Shown piece by piece: positions 38,068 through 47,574 of a stretch of 64,000 nt of DNA. Origin of the DNA: Anoxynatronum buryatiense (GTDB taxonomy: Bacteria; Bacillota; Clostridia; Peptostreptococcales; Tindalliaceae); NCBI RefSeq assembly GCF_900182905.1, contig NZ_FXUF01000004.1, forward strand, positions 231,794 to 295,793, in the 5' to 3' direction. Every line of letters begins with the position of its first letter. Position 1 is the first letter of the stretch. A program made the position numbers and the translations under genes. The notes below the pieces were generated by a model, which worked only from the letters and a program-made list of their open reading frames with translations, had not been told where the DNA came from and did not search any database.

Positions 38068-38895
38068 ATGAGAATTAATAATAACTTGATGGCCATGAAC
38101 TCCCACCGACAACTGGGCCTGAACAACAATGCCGTATCAAAAGCTACTGAAAAACTGTCATCCGGTTTCAGAATCAACCGTGCCGGTGACGACGCCGCCG
38201 GTCTTTCCATCTCTGAAAAAATGAGAGGCCAGATCCGTGGTTTGAACATGGCTTCCAGAAATGCACAAGACTCCATTTCATTGATTCAAACAGCTGAAGG
38301 TGCCCTGAACGAATCCCACGCTATTCTGCAAAGAATGCGCGAACTGGCTGTTCAGTCCGCCAATGATACCAACGTAACCGTTGACCGTGGTTCACTTCAA
38401 AATGAGATCGATCAGCTGGCTCAGGAATTAACCCGTATCGCAAACAACACCGAGTTCAACACCCAGAAACTGTTGAGTGGTGGATTTGACGGCACATTCC
38501 ACATTGGTGCCAATGAAGGACAAAATATTTCTCTGCAAATCGGCAACATGACTGCATCTGGTCTTGGAGTTGCCGGAACAGCGGCTGCTACCGGTATTTC
38601 CATCAGCTCACAGGCATCTGCAGATGCAGCAATTACAACTATCAACACAGCTATTACCAGTGTTTCCGATGAGCGTTCCAAGCTTGGTGCCGTTCAGAAC
38701 CGTCTTGAGCACACCATCAAAAACTTGGATAACGTCTCTGAGAACCTGCAAGCTTCAGAATCCCGTATCCGTGACGTAGATATGGCGAAAGAAATGATGG
38801 AATTCACCAAGCAGAACATCTTGTCACAGGCAGCTACATCCATGCTGGCCCAGGCAAACTTTGCACCACAGAACGTGCTGCAACTGCTCGGATAG
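38068..38895 (+). CDS. hag: Flagellin
   Basis: About 275 residues, a short flagellin. D0/D1 N-terminus MRINNNLMAMNSHRQLGLNN and SGFRINRAGDDAAGLSISEK; C-terminus MMEFTKQNILSQAATSMLAQ then ANFAPQNVLQLLG. The central part (about 145-200) is short and rich in Ser, Thr and Ala, plausible as acceptor of O-linked sugars. It is controlled by sigma-D, CsrA and FliW and is followed directly by two Maf genes, which points to a glycosylated filament. Confidence 0.96.
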   Translation: MRINNNLMAMNSHRQLGLNNNAVSKATEKLSSGFRINRAGDDAAGLSISEKMRGQIRGLNMASRNAQDSISLIQTAEGALNESHAILQRMRELAVQSANDTNVTVDRGSLQNEIDQLAQELTRIANNTEFNTQKLLSGGFDGTFHIGANEGQNISLQIGNMTASGLGVAGTAAATGISISSQASADAAITTINTAITSVSDERSKLGAVQNRLEHTIKNLDNVSENLQASESRIRDVDMAKEMMEFTKQNILSQAATSMLAQANFAPQNVLQLLG

Positions 38896-38914
38896 TATTC
38901 AACAAAGCACACAT

Positions 38915-38945
38915 AAAGAGCCAGAGAGAATCTCTCTGGCTCTTT
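38915..38945 (+). terminator. Strong terminator after hag
   Basis: A perfect 15-bp inverted repeat, AAAGAGCCAGAGAGA with its complement, ending in TTTT. It should isolate the abundant hag message from the Maf genes. Confidence 0.88.
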
Positions 38946-38978
38946 TCATACATAGAAGCATGAGAAGGAAGCGATGTC

Positions 38979-40478
38979 ATGAATCCATTGTTCACTGAAA
39001 ATCTCGGGCATGCAACAACTTTCTTGTCATTTGATGAAAAGGAACATTTTCTGAAAAGCATTCAATTTATCGAAACTGAAGTGCACCGATATGCCATACA
39101 ACCATCCAAGAAGTCTGGGGTTCCTGTTCCCCAAAATGAAAAGGGCGTCTATTATCACAGTCGCTACGATCCTGAACGGGAAGCAGAAGCCTGGGCAAAA
39201 GAACAAATTGGCTCAAGCTGCAGCCACTATGTGATTTTCGGTTTTGCCTTTGCGTATCATTTAGAGGCACTTCATCAACTGGTTCCAAAGGCCAAAATGA
39301 CAGTCATTGAAACCGACAGCCAACTGGTGAGCCTTTGTTTTTTCCACCGCAACTTGAAAAACCTGTTTTGCTCAGGGGAAGTAACGGTTCATCTTAAAAC
39401 CACCATTCAAGAAGTGGCAGCATGCATCCAACGATTATTGCAGGATGAAACGTCAACATTACTTCTGTATCCTGCTTCGGTCAAGGCGATTCCTGACTCG
39501 ATGAAAGAACTGAAAATCTTGCTTGAAAGTTTCAGGCACCAATCCTTTAGCATCCGAAGAGGCAGCGATCATCTGGATCAAAATTTCCAACGAAATATCA
39601 AACATGCAGATTTTTTCGCTGCCATCTTCAACAATGTGTTTCAAGAGATTCCATTGGTATTGGTGTCTGCGGGGCCTTCCCTGGATAAAAACGTGCATAT
39701 GCTTCGAGAATTACAGCCATACAGCCTTGTTCTTGCCGTGGGGCGGGCAGTAAAGCCGTTGCTCGCTGCAGGTGTTGTGCCAGACATGGTAATCATTACC
39801 GATGGGCAGTATTTTGTCTATCAACAACAACTGGAAGGCCTTGGGTTGGAAATTCCCCTCATCGGTCTGTCAACCTGCGATCCGAAGGCGTTTGCAAGGC
39901 ACCAGGGACTGCGGGGAATCGCCTTTCAGGAAGGCTTTTCAAAAGCCGAAAAGGAAGCGCTGAAGCAAGAAGTTCCAACGACAAAAACTGGGGGTTCTGT
40001 TGCCACGACCGCGTTGGACATTGCCATTGGGTGGGGATGCAACCCCATCATACTGGTGGGGCAGGATCTTGCCCTGGAGGCAGGAAAAACCCATGCCAAT
40101 GCCGCCGGAAGGGGTATGGTTCGGCACGAAGCCACATTGCTGAAAGTCCGGGGAAATGTCACGGAGTATGTGATGACCACTAAAAATCTGAATGCCTATC
40201 GCGTCTGGATGGAACAGCGCATTCGGCAGGCGCCCGATACAACAGTAGTGAATGCGACGGAGGGCGGTGCCTACATTGCAGGCACACAGGTTTGCTCCCT
40301 GGAAAAGGTGCTTTCCATCCTTGAAAAATCTGAAGAATTGGAGAGGCTGCTATCCAATAGGATCAATGAAATGACTGATCACCATTATCTTCTGGGAGAA
40401 ATCATGGGGCACCGAAAAGCCAGGGAAAAGGTGGAGTTAAAGGTGCTTCATTTTACAGTTGAATTTAGAACCATATGA
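38979..40478 (+). CDS. Maf-type motility accessory protein (DUF115), candidate flagellin glycosyltransferase 1
   Basis: About 499 residues. The central DUF115/MptE-like Rossmann core shows VLVSAGPSLDKNVHML near residue 228, LAVGRAVKPLLAAGVVPDMV and ILVGQDLALEAGKTHA. An N-terminal part (YYHSRYDPEREAEAWA) is shared with the second Maf gene downstream. Maf proteins transfer nonulosonic or other sugars to flagellin Ser/Thr in the cytoplasm. It lies 83 bp after hag, behind a strong terminator, so it probably has its own weak promoter. Which sugar it uses is unknown; no pseudaminic or legionaminic acid synthase is in the window. Confidence 0.85.
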   Translation: MNPLFTENLGHATTFLSFDEKEHFLKSIQFIETEVHRYAIQPSKKSGVPVPQNEKGVYYHSRYDPEREAEAWAKEQIGSSCSHYVIFGFAFAYHLEALHQLVPKAKMTVIETDSQLVSLCFFHRNLKNLFCSGEVTVHLKTTIQEVAACIQRLLQDETSTLLLYPASVKAIPDSMKELKILLESFRHQSFSIRRGSDHLDQNFQRNIKHADFFAAIFNNVFQEIPLVLVSAGPSLDKNVHMLRELQPYSLVLAVGRAVKPLLAAGVVPDMVIITDGQYFVYQQQLEGLGLEIPLIGLSTCDPKAFARHQGLRGIAFQEGFSKAEKEALKQEVPTTKTGGSVATTALDIAIGWGCNPIILVGQDLALEAGKTHANAAGRGMVRHEATLLKVRGNVTEYVMTTKNLNAYRVWMEQRIRQAPDTTVVNATEGGAYIAGTQVCSLEKVLSILEKSEELERLLSNRINEMTDHHYLLGEIMGHRKAREKVELKVLHFTVEFRTI

Positions 40479-40513
40479 TATAATCAGTTTATAAGCGGAA
40501 GGGGAGGGAAAAC

Positions 40514-41140
40514 ATGCTGATTTGCTTCGGACATACCAAAAAAGAAATTGAGAGAATCGAACATCCGGATCTATTGATCAGGGAAATAAACGATTTCATC
40601 AACCAACAACCGGATTTATTCAGAAGAGTGGAGATTGATGGTCATGAAGCCGTAGAATGGGAGCGGGAAATCAGGGAGAAACATGCGTCCATCTCATCCA
40701 TTGAGGTGGTACTGGTGCTTCCCGAAACCATGATGTACGACGTGCTGGTTTCAACAGCAGAATATCTTGATGGCGCGATTCCGTTGTTGGAGCCATTGGC
40801 CAATGATTTTTACAAAGAGCCGGATTCAGAAGCCTGGACAAAGCTGTCCCAGCTCTTTGAAAGTGTTCAGTGGATCATTCACTCCATTCAAACCATGGAC
40901 CATATGAATACACAAAAACCAATTATTTCTGACCAAACATGGCAACCTTACCTGGCGGAAGCTTATCGAATCCGAGAAATTCTGGATGACTTTTCAGGGG
41001 CCATGGAAGTGCAGGATGCGGTACTGATCGGGGACTTGCTGTCTTATGAAATCAAGCCTATTTTTGAAACCATGAGTCAGTCAATTCCTGCCATATTGCC
41101 AGAAATTCCAAACGAGGTGCGACGGGATGAAACCCATTAG
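40514..41140 (+). CDS. Hypothetical protein between two Maf genes
   Basis: About 208 residues, soluble, acidic and mainly helical, no signal peptide or membrane helix. I do not recognise a family. It starts MLICFGHTKKEIERIEHPDL and has a mid-part KHASISSIEVVLVLPETMMY. GGGAGGG precedes the ATG, and its end overlaps the second Maf gene by 14 bp, so the two are translationally coupled. Position suggests a partner of Maf, for example a flagellin-glycosylation cofactor, but the sequence gives no direct sign of function. Confidence 0.75.
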   Translation: MLICFGHTKKEIERIEHPDLLIREINDFINQQPDLFRRVEIDGHEAVEWEREIREKHASISSIEVVLVLPETMMYDVLVSTAEYLDGAIPLLEPLANDFYKEPDSEAWTKLSQLFESVQWIIHSIQTMDHMNTQKPIISDQTWQPYLAEAYRIREILDDFSGAMEVQDAVLIGDLLSYEIKPIFETMSQSIPAILPEIPNEVRRDETH

Positions 41141-43022
41141 TTTGTGGCAGCACATCCAGGCAAACTATCCTGAGTTAATGGGACTGATGAAGCAACATCT
41201 TCGTTCACAGAATGCTTCAGACATTGTTGTTGAAGACGCCCGTAGCGGAGGCAAGACCTGCTATGTGCTTCTGGAAGGGCGCAAACGATACCTGCATAGT
41301 AAATATGATCCAGAGCGGGAGGCGCTGACCCTTCTGGAAAAAGAGCAGGCGGCCATAGAGGCGCAGGATGACCTCGTTCTTTTTGGGTTAGGTATGGGAC
41401 ACCTGGCAAAGGTCATTTTGAAACACTATCCCCACAAGCAACTACTTATTTTGGAACCCTCACCGGTGTTGCTGGCCAAGTCGGCAGAACATCTTCAGCT
41501 GGAATCAATCCATTTCAATCAGATCAAGCTGATTCATGCGGGAAATGATATGCAGCACATTGCCTCCTTTGCAGCGCAGGTGCTGCAAAAAACCCACGGA
41601 CATTTTTCACTGGTGGTGCTGCCAGGTGCCCAGCAGGTGTATCCAGAAGTCTACCAGCAATTTAAGGAAGCTCTTAAAAAAGCCGTTCAGTCAAAGCGTG
41701 TGGATGTCAGGGTGATTAATACCTATAAAGACAGGTGGGCCATTAACAGCATTCGAAACCTGCCCCACCTGTTGAATACACCCAATGTTTTGGAACATCA
41801 GGGCAAATTCAGTCATAAGCCAGCCATCATCGTGGCAGCAGGCCCTTCTTTGATGGATGAAATTGAAAATCTGCGTAGTATCAAAAAAAACGAAACTGCC
41901 TATCTTTTTTCGGCAGGTTCAGCCATCAAAACGCTTTTGATGCAGGGAATTGAACCGGATGCAGTGGTCAGCTATGATCCCCAGAGCACCAATTACAATG
42001 TCTTTAATCTTATTCGTCAAATGAATCTTAATCACATTCCCCTTCTTTTTGGCAGCTGTGTGGGACACGAAACTGTCGATCTTTTTCCGGGACCAGCAGC
42101 GCATTTTCTGGTGAATCAGGATAAAACCAGCCCCTGGTTTTTGAGTCCTAAACAGCGGGAATTAGGCAATGCTCCCCTTATTCTTGACTCTGCCACGGTG
42201 GTGGGTGTGATGTTGCAACTCCTCAATTACCTTGGTTTTTCGCCGATAATATTAGTGGGGCAAAATCTGGCCTTTCGCGATCAAAAGGCTTATGCAGATG
42301 GAGCGGTGGGGGAAGCTCGAGAGAAAGAGCTCATTAAAGAGGGTAAAATGACGACGCTTAGTGTTGACGGTCACCACATCGAAACCAACGAAGGTTTTCT
42401 GTATATGAAGGAAAATATCGAAATCCTCATCAATCGTTTTCAGAGTATGCAGGTGATCAATACCACCCGGCAGGGAGCTCACATTGAAGGGGCAGCGTTC
42501 ATCCAGCTGCGAGATTTGATGGAAAAAGAACTAAGTGCTCCCATCACGAAAAGAAGCCTCTTACCCAATCAAAGTAGCTCCTACGACCATGACAGATTTG
42601 AGGAACAACTCATCAAGATTCAAAAGGAAAGGAAACGGCTGATCACACTTTTGGATGAGATGACTCATATGCTTGAGACAATGAGCGTGCTGGCCGAAGA
42701 AACGGAATCGGATGACAGTCGAAAAGCCATCTTTAACCGAATTGACCGGTGGCTGGTCAGTGTTGACAAGAATCCATATGCCACTTATTGTCTCCTGCCC
42801 ATCATTCGCACCCATCACGAAGAATTTGCACGGCAGTTAAAACGCATTAGTCGTGAAGAAGAGTTAATTGTAAAAGTGAAAACGACCCACGATGTCTTTG
42901 GTCACTACATAACAGCCTTGAGGAAGGCAGAAAGCAGTCTGGGATCTCACCTTGAGATTGCACAGGAAGATTTGAAGCAAGAGACACTGCAAGTGCTTTC
43001 TTTTTCAGTATCATTCAATTAA
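41127..43022 (+). CDS. Maf-type motility accessory protein (DUF115), candidate flagellin glycosyltransferase 2
   Basis: About 631 residues. N-terminal LHSKYDPEREALTLLEKEQ, then a Rossmann-like LVLFGLGMGHLAKVILKHYP, and the DUF115 core with IIVAAGPSLMDEIENLR near residue 235, SAGSAIKTLLMQGIEPDAVV and ILVGQNLAFRDQKAYA. A helical C-terminal extension of about 170 residues is absent from the first Maf protein. Two Maf paralogues side by side may glycosylate different sites or add different sugars. The 12-bp gap to the next gene indicates an operon. Confidence 0.87.
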   Translation: MKPISLWQHIQANYPELMGLMKQHLRSQNASDIVVEDARSGGKTCYVLLEGRKRYLHSKYDPEREALTLLEKEQAAIEAQDDLVLFGLGMGHLAKVILKHYPHKQLLILEPSPVLLAKSAEHLQLESIHFNQIKLIHAGNDMQHIASFAAQVLQKTHGHFSLVVLPGAQQVYPEVYQQFKEALKKAVQSKRVDVRVINTYKDRWAINSIRNLPHLLNTPNVLEHQGKFSHKPAIIVAAGPSLMDEIENLRSIKKNETAYLFSAGSAIKTLLMQGIEPDAVVSYDPQSTNYNVFNLIRQMNLNHIPLLFGSCVGHETVDLFPGPAAHFLVNQDKTSPWFLSPKQRELGNAPLILDSATVVGVMLQLLNYLGFSPIILVGQNLAFRDQKAYADGAVGEAREKELIKEGKMTTLSVDGHHIETNEGFLYMKENIEILINRFQSMQVINTTRQGAHIEGAAFIQLRDLMEKELSAPITKRSLLPNQSSSYDHDRFEEQLIKIQKERKRLITLLDEMTHMLETMSVLAEETESDDSRKAIFNRIDRWLVSVDKNPYATYCLLPIIRTHHEEFARQLKRISREEELIVKVKTTHDVFGHYITALRKAESSLGSHLEIAQEDLKQETLQVLSFSVSFN

Positions 43023-43034
43023 GGACGTGAAGCA

Positions 43035-44039
43035 ATGTTTAGAGATAAAAACATTCTCATCATCGGCGGTACCGGCACTGTGGGGCAAGCGCTCCTCCGC
43101 AGTATTCTCAAAGATTCCCCACGAGTAGTGCGTATTTACAGTCGCGATGAATTCAAACAGTTTCTTCTCCAGGAAGAACTGACACATCATATGAAAACGC
43201 ATAATAATCTGCGGTTTCTGTTGGGGGATGTGCGGGATGAAGCCCGTCTAGACCGGGCCATGAATGGCATTGACATCGTCTTTGACCTGGCCGCTCTCAA
43301 GCATGTGCCCGCCTGTGAATACAACCCTTTTGAAGCAGTCAAAACCAATGTGATGGGCACCCAAAACGTCATTGAGTGTGCCCTGAAAAACAAAGTGAAA
43401 CGGGTGATCTACACCAGCAGCGATAAAGCTGTCGCCCCCACCAATACCATGGGGGCCACCAAGCTGTTGGCAGAGCGACTCATTTCTTCCGCAGACTATT
43501 CCAAAGGTCAGGATCAGACCATTTTTGCCGCCGTTCGCTTTGGTAATGTCCTTGACTCCCGGGGGTCTGTGTTGCCCCTCTGGAAAGATCAAATTCAAAG
43601 AGAGCGAATCATTACTGTCACTGAGCCTGAAATGACCCGGTTCTTCATGCACCTGCAAGAAGCAGTCACCCTCATCCGAAAAGCCTGTGAAATAGCCAGG
43701 GGTGGGGAAATTTTTGTGCTAAAAATGCCCTCTGTCAAACTGGGAGATCTGGCAAAAGCAGCCATTCATCACTATTGCCAGGAACTGAATCTTGACCCGC
43801 AAACCATTACGATTAAAACCACCGGCCTTCGTCCTGGTGAAAAAATGTACGAAGAACTGATGACGGAAGATGAAGCCATGTATGCTGTGGAACATGAAGA
43901 TATGTTCTGTATTCGACCCAGAACCAAGCAAATTTCTCAGGAAAACGGCATTCGAACTTGTCCCTATTCCTCTAAACTGGAAGAAAATCTATCGATTGAT
44001 CAAATCTCACGATTGCTGTTGCAATCAAGGTTGTTTTGA
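43035..44039 (+). CDS. UDP-GlcNAc 4,6-dehydratase-like SDR (CapD/PseB type, short form)
   Basis: About 334 residues. NAD(P) loop IIGGTGTVGQ at the N-terminus, GDVRDEARLDRAM, LAALKHVPACEYNPFEAVKT and catalytic region TSSDKAVAPTNTMGATK, in which Met replaces the usual SDR Tyr (MxxxK), as in FlaA1, PseB and CapD. C-terminal GLRPGEKMYEELM is also typical. It should form a 4-keto-6-deoxy UDP-HexNAc, the first step toward bacillosamine, pseudaminic or legionaminic-type sugars. No matching aminotransferase for these is immediately adjacent. It is the last gene before base composition changes. Confidence 0.85.
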   Translation: MFRDKNILIIGGTGTVGQALLRSILKDSPRVVRIYSRDEFKQFLLQEELTHHMKTHNNLRFLLGDVRDEARLDRAMNGIDIVFDLAALKHVPACEYNPFEAVKTNVMGTQNVIECALKNKVKRVIYTSSDKAVAPTNTMGATKLLAERLISSADYSKGQDQTIFAAVRFGNVLDSRGSVLPLWKDQIQRERIITVTEPEMTRFFMHLQEAVTLIRKACEIARGGEIFVLKMPSVKLGDLAKAAIHHYCQELNLDPQTITIKTTGLRPGEKMYEELMTEDEAMYAVEHEDMFCIRPRTKQISQENGIRTCPYSSKLEENLSIDQISRLLLQSRLF

Positions 44040-44102
44040 ACTTTGCTGAAGTAAAGGGAAACAATGCTATTCAACCTGCAAAGAAGGCAAAGAGGTGCTG
44101 TC

Positions 44103-46010
44103 ATGAAAAATAAGAAACTTCAGGAACAATTAGACAAGTACTATGAAGATATAAAAGAAAACTATTATTTGCTGAATATTGTTGATTTTCATCAAGATAT
44201 AGATATTGATAAAAGCGAAGGTTGCAAATATCACGTGAATGATGAGGGGCATCTTCAGTTTTTTTATCAAAAAACCTCGGGTTACAGGCTGGAGGATTGC
44301 CGTCTTATTGCAGAAAACCTCACAGAAGAGCAGTTGAAAGAGTGGATTCCACAGAAGTACTCAGCCAAGCGTCCCAACTGGAAGCCTTCAAAAATACTGT
44401 ATGATGAAACATACAATATTTACTGTATAGAGCGCGATGAAGTTAACGAGCGGTTGAAAGATGTTGAAGTTTTTGGAATCGAAGCACCGGAGTACTTTAC
44501 AGACCACCAATGGCTGTTGTGCGAGATTTGTGACTCTGACGAATCAACACACAATAACACAGTTAGTGAAAACCTTAATATAAAATACCTGATAGAGCCT
44601 AAAGACAACTGTACAAGTATCTTTCGTGTAACTAACGGTATGGTGAATATTGACGATGAAATATCCTCTATAAGTAATGATCAGAGAACAATGACACTGT
44701 ACGATTTTGAAATAAACAAACTTTTTCAATGGAGCTACGAACAGGAACAAACAACTGTCCTATTGGAAGATGATTTTCAGCACTTTTTAAAGAAGCATAA
44801 CCTTGTATGGTTATTGGTGATGCCGAACAAACAATCAGAATTTCTTCAAAATGGATTGGATGAAATAATTGAAACCATTGGGTATGGTCACAAACAGGGA
44901 GAAATTTTCCTTTATCCTATTGAATCAGACATTAAGACCTTTGACGTTAAAATAGCTTCTGCAAGTGAAGTCGCTTTAGAATATTCATCAAATGGGGAAG
45001 CAGATTGGAAACCTGTAGATTTAACCAGTCCAGTTCAAATAAAACAGGTACTTCATATTAAACTAGGCATAAATTCTATTAGCACCTTGTTTGACTGCTC
45101 AATGATTAAAAGAAAACATTCTATGAATGATGAGTTCTGTGGAAATATTAAGAGGCTTAACTTCGAAGAAGTTATCGATCATCAAAACTCAGATGTTTAC
45201 CTGATCGATAAGAAAAGAGCGTATCTGGAGTTTCTTTATCATGAAGTGGGAGAACTGAAAGAGGAAGATGCGTATTTGCTATTAGGAGAAGAGCAAATGA
45301 GTGACAATGGAAGAATCGAGTACGTTCCTAGTTTCCAGAAAAGAGATGACGGTATATATCGCTTTGGCAAGGTGTGGAAGATAGAAGATCCGATGATATC
45401 CTTCGACGGAATAAAAATAGCAATTAAAGAAAGCTTTAATTCTAATGTTTTATTAAGGGTTTACAATAACTTAGATGTTGAAAAAGATTATTGGGAGTCA
45501 GTCAAAAATAATATACCTTTTTCAAATAGCACAAATGGAAGTGTATTTGAAAGACTGAAAACCATACTACACGTAAGAAATGATAACAATGAATATGATC
45601 AATATATCAATAGCAAAGGTATAAAGAGTAGGAAACGCAAAAGTGGTTTTATAAAAAATAACATTTGTTTCGATATTAATAGATGCAGTCCCAGAATCAA
45701 GTTGAATACAGAAACTTACTTTGAAATACACGCATATACCTACTCAAATCATGCAGGTAATAAGAAAAGCAAATTCGCTTTATTGGGAAATCCAGCTAAA
45801 GTTTTAAAGCAAGGACAAATTGTGTTATCGCAGAAAAAAGATAATGGCAAAAAAGAAGAGGTTTATACCATCGCAAGCAATTTGAAAGATGCTGAAAATG
45901 GGTTAAATCAATCCAAAGTTAAGTCAATTTGTCTATTCAAAGGCGAAGAACAAATTTTTAAAATGAAAGAACATGAAAGGCTTCTCTGTGTTTTTATGGG
46001 TCTTCAATAG
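44103..46010 (+). CDS. Large hypothetical protein at the start of the A+T-rich island
   Basis: About 635 residues. I do not recognise a family. It is soluble, rich in Lys, Asn, Asp and Glu, without signal peptide or membrane helix. It begins KNKKLQEQLDKYYEDIKENY. Some stretches, such as DYWESVKNNIPFSNSTNGS, are polar and low in complexity. ATG 44103 follows AGAGGTG; an in-frame ATG at 44064 has no ribosome site. Codon use is strongly A/T-ending, unlike the preceding SDR gene, marking a boundary of transferred DNA. It may be a glycan-modifying enzyme by context only. Confidence 0.7.
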   Translation: MKNKKLQEQLDKYYEDIKENYYLLNIVDFHQDIDIDKSEGCKYHVNDEGHLQFFYQKTSGYRLEDCRLIAENLTEEQLKEWIPQKYSAKRPNWKPSKILYDETYNIYCIERDEVNERLKDVEVFGIEAPEYFTDHQWLLCEICDSDESTHNNTVSENLNIKYLIEPKDNCTSIFRVTNGMVNIDDEISSISNDQRTMTLYDFEINKLFQWSYEQEQTTVLLEDDFQHFLKKHNLVWLLVMPNKQSEFLQNGLDEIIETIGYGHKQGEIFLYPIESDIKTFDVKIASASEVALEYSSNGEADWKPVDLTSPVQIKQVLHIKLGINSISTLFDCSMIKRKHSMNDEFCGNIKRLNFEEVIDHQNSDVYLIDKKRAYLEFLYHEVGELKEEDAYLLLGEEQMSDNGRIEYVPSFQKRDDGIYRFGKVWKIEDPMISFDGIKIAIKESFNSNVLLRVYNNLDVEKDYWESVKNNIPFSNSTNGSVFERLKTILHVRNDNNEYDQYINSKGIKSRKRKSGFIKNNICFDINRCSPRIKLNTETYFEIHAYTYSNHAGNKKSKFALLGNPAKVLKQGQIVLSQKKDNGKKEEVYTIASNLKDAENGLNQSKVKSICLFKGEEQIFKMKEHERLLCVFMGLQ

Positions 46011-46354
46011 AACGGATCGGATGATAAATAAAATGCTGCATTGACTACCTGCACATCTTATCGTCATGAAATGCCTGAATAAAGAGTTTTAACATGTGCG
46101 TTATCGATTTAATGCACATAACCATTTAAAGACGATGTTAGGGGAAAATGTTTATAGTACTGCAGGATAATCATTTTGGTTTGATTAGAGGGGGAGATAA
46201 AGTTGGATAGGATGGAAATCTTAGTTCAGAATTAAAAGGATACTGAAATGAGTGTTATGCTGACGGTTTCTGTTTGCTGAAACATATATGATAAGCGAAA
46301 AACATCAAAATGGATAGAAGCGAAAATATCACACCCATACAGAGGAAGGTGAAA
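46011..46354. other. Gene-free A+T-rich gap
   Basis: A 344-bp stretch between the large hypothetical gene and the aminotransferase. No long frame, clear promoter, hairpin terminator or recognisable remnant was found. Confidence 0.5.
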
Positions 46355-47443
46355 ATGATAATTCAGTCAACCAAACCTTCAATGCCAAATATTGAAGAAT
46401 ATGTTGAGGAAATAAAGGATTTATGGCAAAGCAAGTGGCTTACTAATATGGGTTCAAAACATAAAGCGTTAGAATCTAAATTAATAGACTTTCTTCAAGT
46501 TCAAAATATAACCCTATTTGTCAATGGACACCTAGCACTTGAATGCATAATTGCTGCATTAGAACTAAAGGGTGAGGTGATCACCACCCCTTTTACATTT
46601 GCATCAACAACTCACGCGATTGTACGAAGCGGAATGAAACCGGTTTTTTGCGATATTAATCCGAACGATTACACAATTAACGTGGAAATGATTGAAAGCC
46701 TTATTTCTGAAAAAACCTCTGCAATTCTTCCTGTCCACGTATATGGGAATGTGTGTGATGTGAAAAAGATTGAAGAAATCGCCAAGAAGCACAATCTTAA
46801 AGTAATCTATGATGCGGCCCATGCATTCGGTGTTGAGATATATGGAAAAGGAATAGGATCTTTTGGAGACGCATCGATGTTTAGTTTCCACGCTACAAAG
46901 GTTTTCAATACTATTGAAGGAGGGGCAATTACATATAATGACTCTTCGATAGCGGCGGCGCTGAGTGGCTTGAAGAACTTTGGTATTCGGAACTCTGAAT
47001 CTGTCGAGTATGTAGGTGGTAATGCTAAGATGAATGAATTCCAAGCAGCGATGGGGATATGCAATCTTAGACACATAGATAGTGAAAGAGAAAAGAGAAA
47101 AGCGGTGGTTGATAGATATCTTGCCAATCTAGAAAATGTTGATGGCATTAGACTCTCCAATGAACAAGATGGAGTGAGAAAGAATTACGCCTATTTTCCA
47201 GTGGTTTTTAGCGAGTTCAAAATGACGCGAGATGAAGTATTTGAAAAGCTGAATGAGAACAATATTCGTGCTCGAAAATATTTCTACCCACCTACAAATA
47301 GCCTCGAATGCTACAAAGGTTTATTTACTGTTGAAACGACACCGGTAGCTAACTATATTGCTAAACGCGTGTTAACATTGCCATTGTACGCAGACTTAAG
47401 TTTGAAACAAGTAGACAGAATTTGCGATTTTATAAAATGCTAA
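46355..47443 (+). CDS. DegT/DnrJ/EryC1-family sugar aminotransferase
   Basis: About 362 residues, PLP fold type I. Substrate stretch VITTPFTFASTTHAIVRSG, PLP-binding DAAHAFGV and Lys182 in FHATKVFNTIEGGA are visible. The family aminates dTDP-4-keto or 3-keto 6-deoxyhexoses (VioA, FdtB, RffA types). With RmlA and RmlB in the same island a dTDP-4-amino-4,6-dideoxy sugar is the simplest product; no 3,4-ketoisomerase was seen. ATG 46355 follows GAGGAAGGTG; an in-frame ATG at 46310 is not preceded by one. A C-terminal remnant of a close relative lies at 50536. Confidence 0.87.
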   Translation: MIIQSTKPSMPNIEEYVEEIKDLWQSKWLTNMGSKHKALESKLIDFLQVQNITLFVNGHLALECIIAALELKGEVITTPFTFASTTHAIVRSGMKPVFCDINPNDYTINVEMIESLISEKTSAILPVHVYGNVCDVKKIEEIAKKHNLKVIYDAAHAFGVEIYGKGIGSFGDASMFSFHATKVFNTIEGGAITYNDSSIAAALSGLKNFGIRNSESVEYVGGNAKMNEFQAAMGICNLRHIDSEREKRKAVVDRYLANLENVDGIRLSNEQDGVRKNYAYFPVVFSEFKMTRDEVFEKLNENNIRARKYFYPPTNSLECYKGLFTVETTPVANYIAKRVLTLPLYADLSLKQVDRICDFIKC

Positions 47444-47574
47444 GATAGAGAGTTTATCTATTGCCATCTGATTGGATATTAATCGAAAAATCCTCGTACA
47501 GATTCACTTTGGATTGATAAGTCTTTAATATTTTCTTAAAAATGGAAACCACTAAGTTTAGAAAGGGTTCTAAA

